Assembly (NCBI GenBank): GCA_044235825.1
Contig: JBIIHL010000064.1
Location: forward strand, 1-6,452
Length of the DNA: 6,452 nt
Reading direction: 5' to 3'
Source of the DNA: CANGYM01 sp044235825
Lineage (GTDB): Bacteria > Pseudomonadota > Alphaproteobacteria > JAJTHO01 > CANGYM01
Under the pieces are notes generated by a model. That model saw only the letters and a list, made by a program, of their open reading frames with translations, made no database searches and was not told where the DNA came from. Both the position numbers and the translations under genes were made by a program. Within the stretch, counting starts at the first letter, position 1. Each line of letters starts with the position of its first letter. Below are positions 5,930-6,452 of this stretch, piece by piece.

Positions 5930-6176
5930 AGACATGATGGCCATGATGCAGGCCTATACCGAACAATGGCGCAGCCAGCCGGAAGCCCAGCAGGCGACGG
6001 CCGATATGACGCTGTTTTGGCAAACCGTGATGCGCACATGGATGGCGTCTCAGACCCCCAGTTCCCCTTCAGTGTCTGGGGCGGAGGGTGCGTTAAAGGA
6101 AATTTTGGATCGCCTGTCCGCCCTGGAAAAACGCATGATGGCGCTGGAGGGACGTTTGGGCACGCCAAATCTCTGA
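5901..6176 (+). CDS. Small coiled-coil protein, 91 aa
   Basis: The N-terminal half is Met- and Gln-rich (HPFEDMMAMMQAYTEQW, residues 7-23), then a Pro/Ser linker (52-60), then a coiled coil. Hydrophobic residues L65, I68, L72, L75, M79, L82 and L86 follow an exact 3-4 heptad spacing, so an oligomerising helix is nearly certain if the protein is made. There is no signal peptide or membrane segment. The start at 5901 has a good ribosome binding site and lies inside the glycosyltransferase gene in another frame (29-bp overlap), so the two are probably co-translated. Small alphaproteobacterial proteins with a 'PFE-MM' head and coiled-coil tail are, as I recall, seen near polyhydroxyalkanoate genes. 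That comparison is weak and the function remains unknown. Confidence 0.7.
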   Translation: MQPPPKHPFEDMMAMMQAYTEQWRSQPEAQQATADMTLFWQTVMRTWMASQTPSSPSVSGAEGALKEILDRLSALEKRMMALEGRLGTPNL

Positions 6177-6325
6177 GGCCCAAAAGGGGGCGCATGACAG
6201 GGTTATTCAGTAAACCCAACCAAATGTTTGTGTTTTTGGTGAGATGTGGGTTATAGGTGGTGTAAAAAAAGGGGTGCACCATGGGCGCAAAAGTGAAAAG
6301 GAATTTAGAGCAATTATTAGCCCAA
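6177..6325. other. Intergenic region before the IS630 element
   Basis: No gene is supported here. It includes an 8-bp palindrome GGTGCACC (6273-6280) and a weak GGGTT/AACCC hairpin (6200-6217) with no T-run. No clear terminator for the glycosyltransferase unit was found. Composition becomes AT-rich toward the transposase end. Confidence 0.4.
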
Positions 6326-6336
6326 CTATAGTATTT

Positions 6337-6363
6337 CCCTTTTTTAATCGTACTAAAAAAGGG
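6337..6363 (-). terminator. Hairpin at the end of the IS630 transposase
   Basis: CCCTTTTTT (6337-6345) and AAAAAAGGG (6355-6363) form a perfect 9-bp inverted repeat with a 9-base loop, and the transposase stop codon lies in it. Read on the minus strand the second arm is T-poor and A-rich, so it may be a weak terminator or part of the element's terminal structure. Confidence 0.4.
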
Positions 6364-6452
6364 CATTGACGGCGTTGTAATGGTCCATGTTGGGGTGGCG
6401 TATAATTTTGCGATATTTTCGTTTGAGGTTGGCCCAGACATGTTCGATGGGA
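6353..6452 (-). CDS. IS630-family transposase, C-terminal fragment cut by window edge
   Basis: On the minus strand the frame reads PIEHVWANLKRKYRKI at the window edge and ends NAVNALF before TAG at 6355-6353, giving 33 residues. PIEHxWxxLK is the signature around the third catalytic acidic residue (the Glu of DDE) in IS630 and Tc1/mariner transposases, so this is the enzyme's last part. The rest, including the first two catalytic aspartates, lies to the right of the window, so integrity cannot be judged. It points toward the glycosyltransferase operon and ends in a hairpin that may stop its transcript. The longer minus-strand frame from 6441 is a shadow of this one. Confidence 0.8.
   Translation of the reverse strand, partial: PIEHVWANLKRKYRKIIRHPNMDHYNAVNALF

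Larger units (their letters stand above)
6326..6452 (-). mobile_element. IS630-family insertion sequence, one end (continues beyond window)
   Basis: The region contains the 3' end of an IS630-type transposase gene and a short AT-rich flank with TA dinucleotides (6327-6333). IS630/Tc1-mariner elements insert at TA, so the outer end is probably close to CTATAGTATTTCCC at 6326-6339. The exact boundary and inverted repeat cannot be fixed because the other end of the element is not in the window. Confidence 0.6.

Noticed and set aside
6200..6217. GGGTT/AACCC hairpin after the coiled-coil gene as a terminator
   Set aside because: Five-base stem with an eight-base loop and no T-run directly after it.
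5899..6441. Minus-strand ORF of 180 codons
   Set aside because: It is in the wrong phase for the IS630 transposase (which reads PIEHVWANLK in another frame) and runs antisense through the coiled-coil gene.

Overview
The window looks like a chromosomal segment of an alphaproteobacterium. It combines conserved housekeeping genes of about 52-58% GC (rough hand counts) with AT-richer accessory DNA of about 35-47% GC. A divergent priA/fsa pair is an arrangement I associate with alphaproteobacteria, possibly Rhodospirillales or relatives. That placement is inference; the sequence contains no rRNA or other taxonomic marker.

Layout. (1) Positions 1-1066, plus strand, are accessory DNA: the tail of an unknown gene, an abutting 125-aa hypothetical gene, a stem-loop terminator, then a gene for an exported or membrane-anchored protein broken by a frameshift at an 11-G run. 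(2) Positions 1078-1739, minus strand, hold a complete type II toxin-antitoxin module of the HigB/HigA-like kind (toxin first, ATGA overlap). A perfect inverted repeat and a candidate promoter lie just upstream. (3) Positions 1802-3796, minus strand, encode the replication-restart helicase PriA. Positions 3815-4468, plus strand, encode an FSA/TalC-type transaldolase. The two start codons are 18 bp apart, so each gene's promoter must lie inside the other. (4) Positions 4484-4888 are AT-rich and not an annotated ORF, because an in-frame TAA splits them. Read through that stop, they encode one coherent protein of about 134 residues that resembles the BECR/PBECR (barnase-EndoU-colicin-RelE) nuclease toxins. 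(5) Positions 5147-6176, plus strand, carry a two-gene unit: a WaaE/LgtF-like family 2 glycosyltransferase and a small protein with a perfect C-terminal heptad coiled coil, overlapping by 29 bp. (6) Positions 6353-6452, minus strand, are the C-terminal end of an IS630-family transposase cut by the window edge.

How the parts relate. PriA (fork restart), the transaldolase-family enzyme (sugar-phosphate metabolism) and the glycosyltransferase (probably surface polysaccharide) are ordinary host functions. The toxin-antitoxin module, the decayed nuclease-like gene, the G-tract gene and the IS630 element are inserted or decaying accessory DNA around them. I see no convincing new multigene system. 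The most interesting items are the G11 tract gene and the nonsense-split nuclease-like gene.
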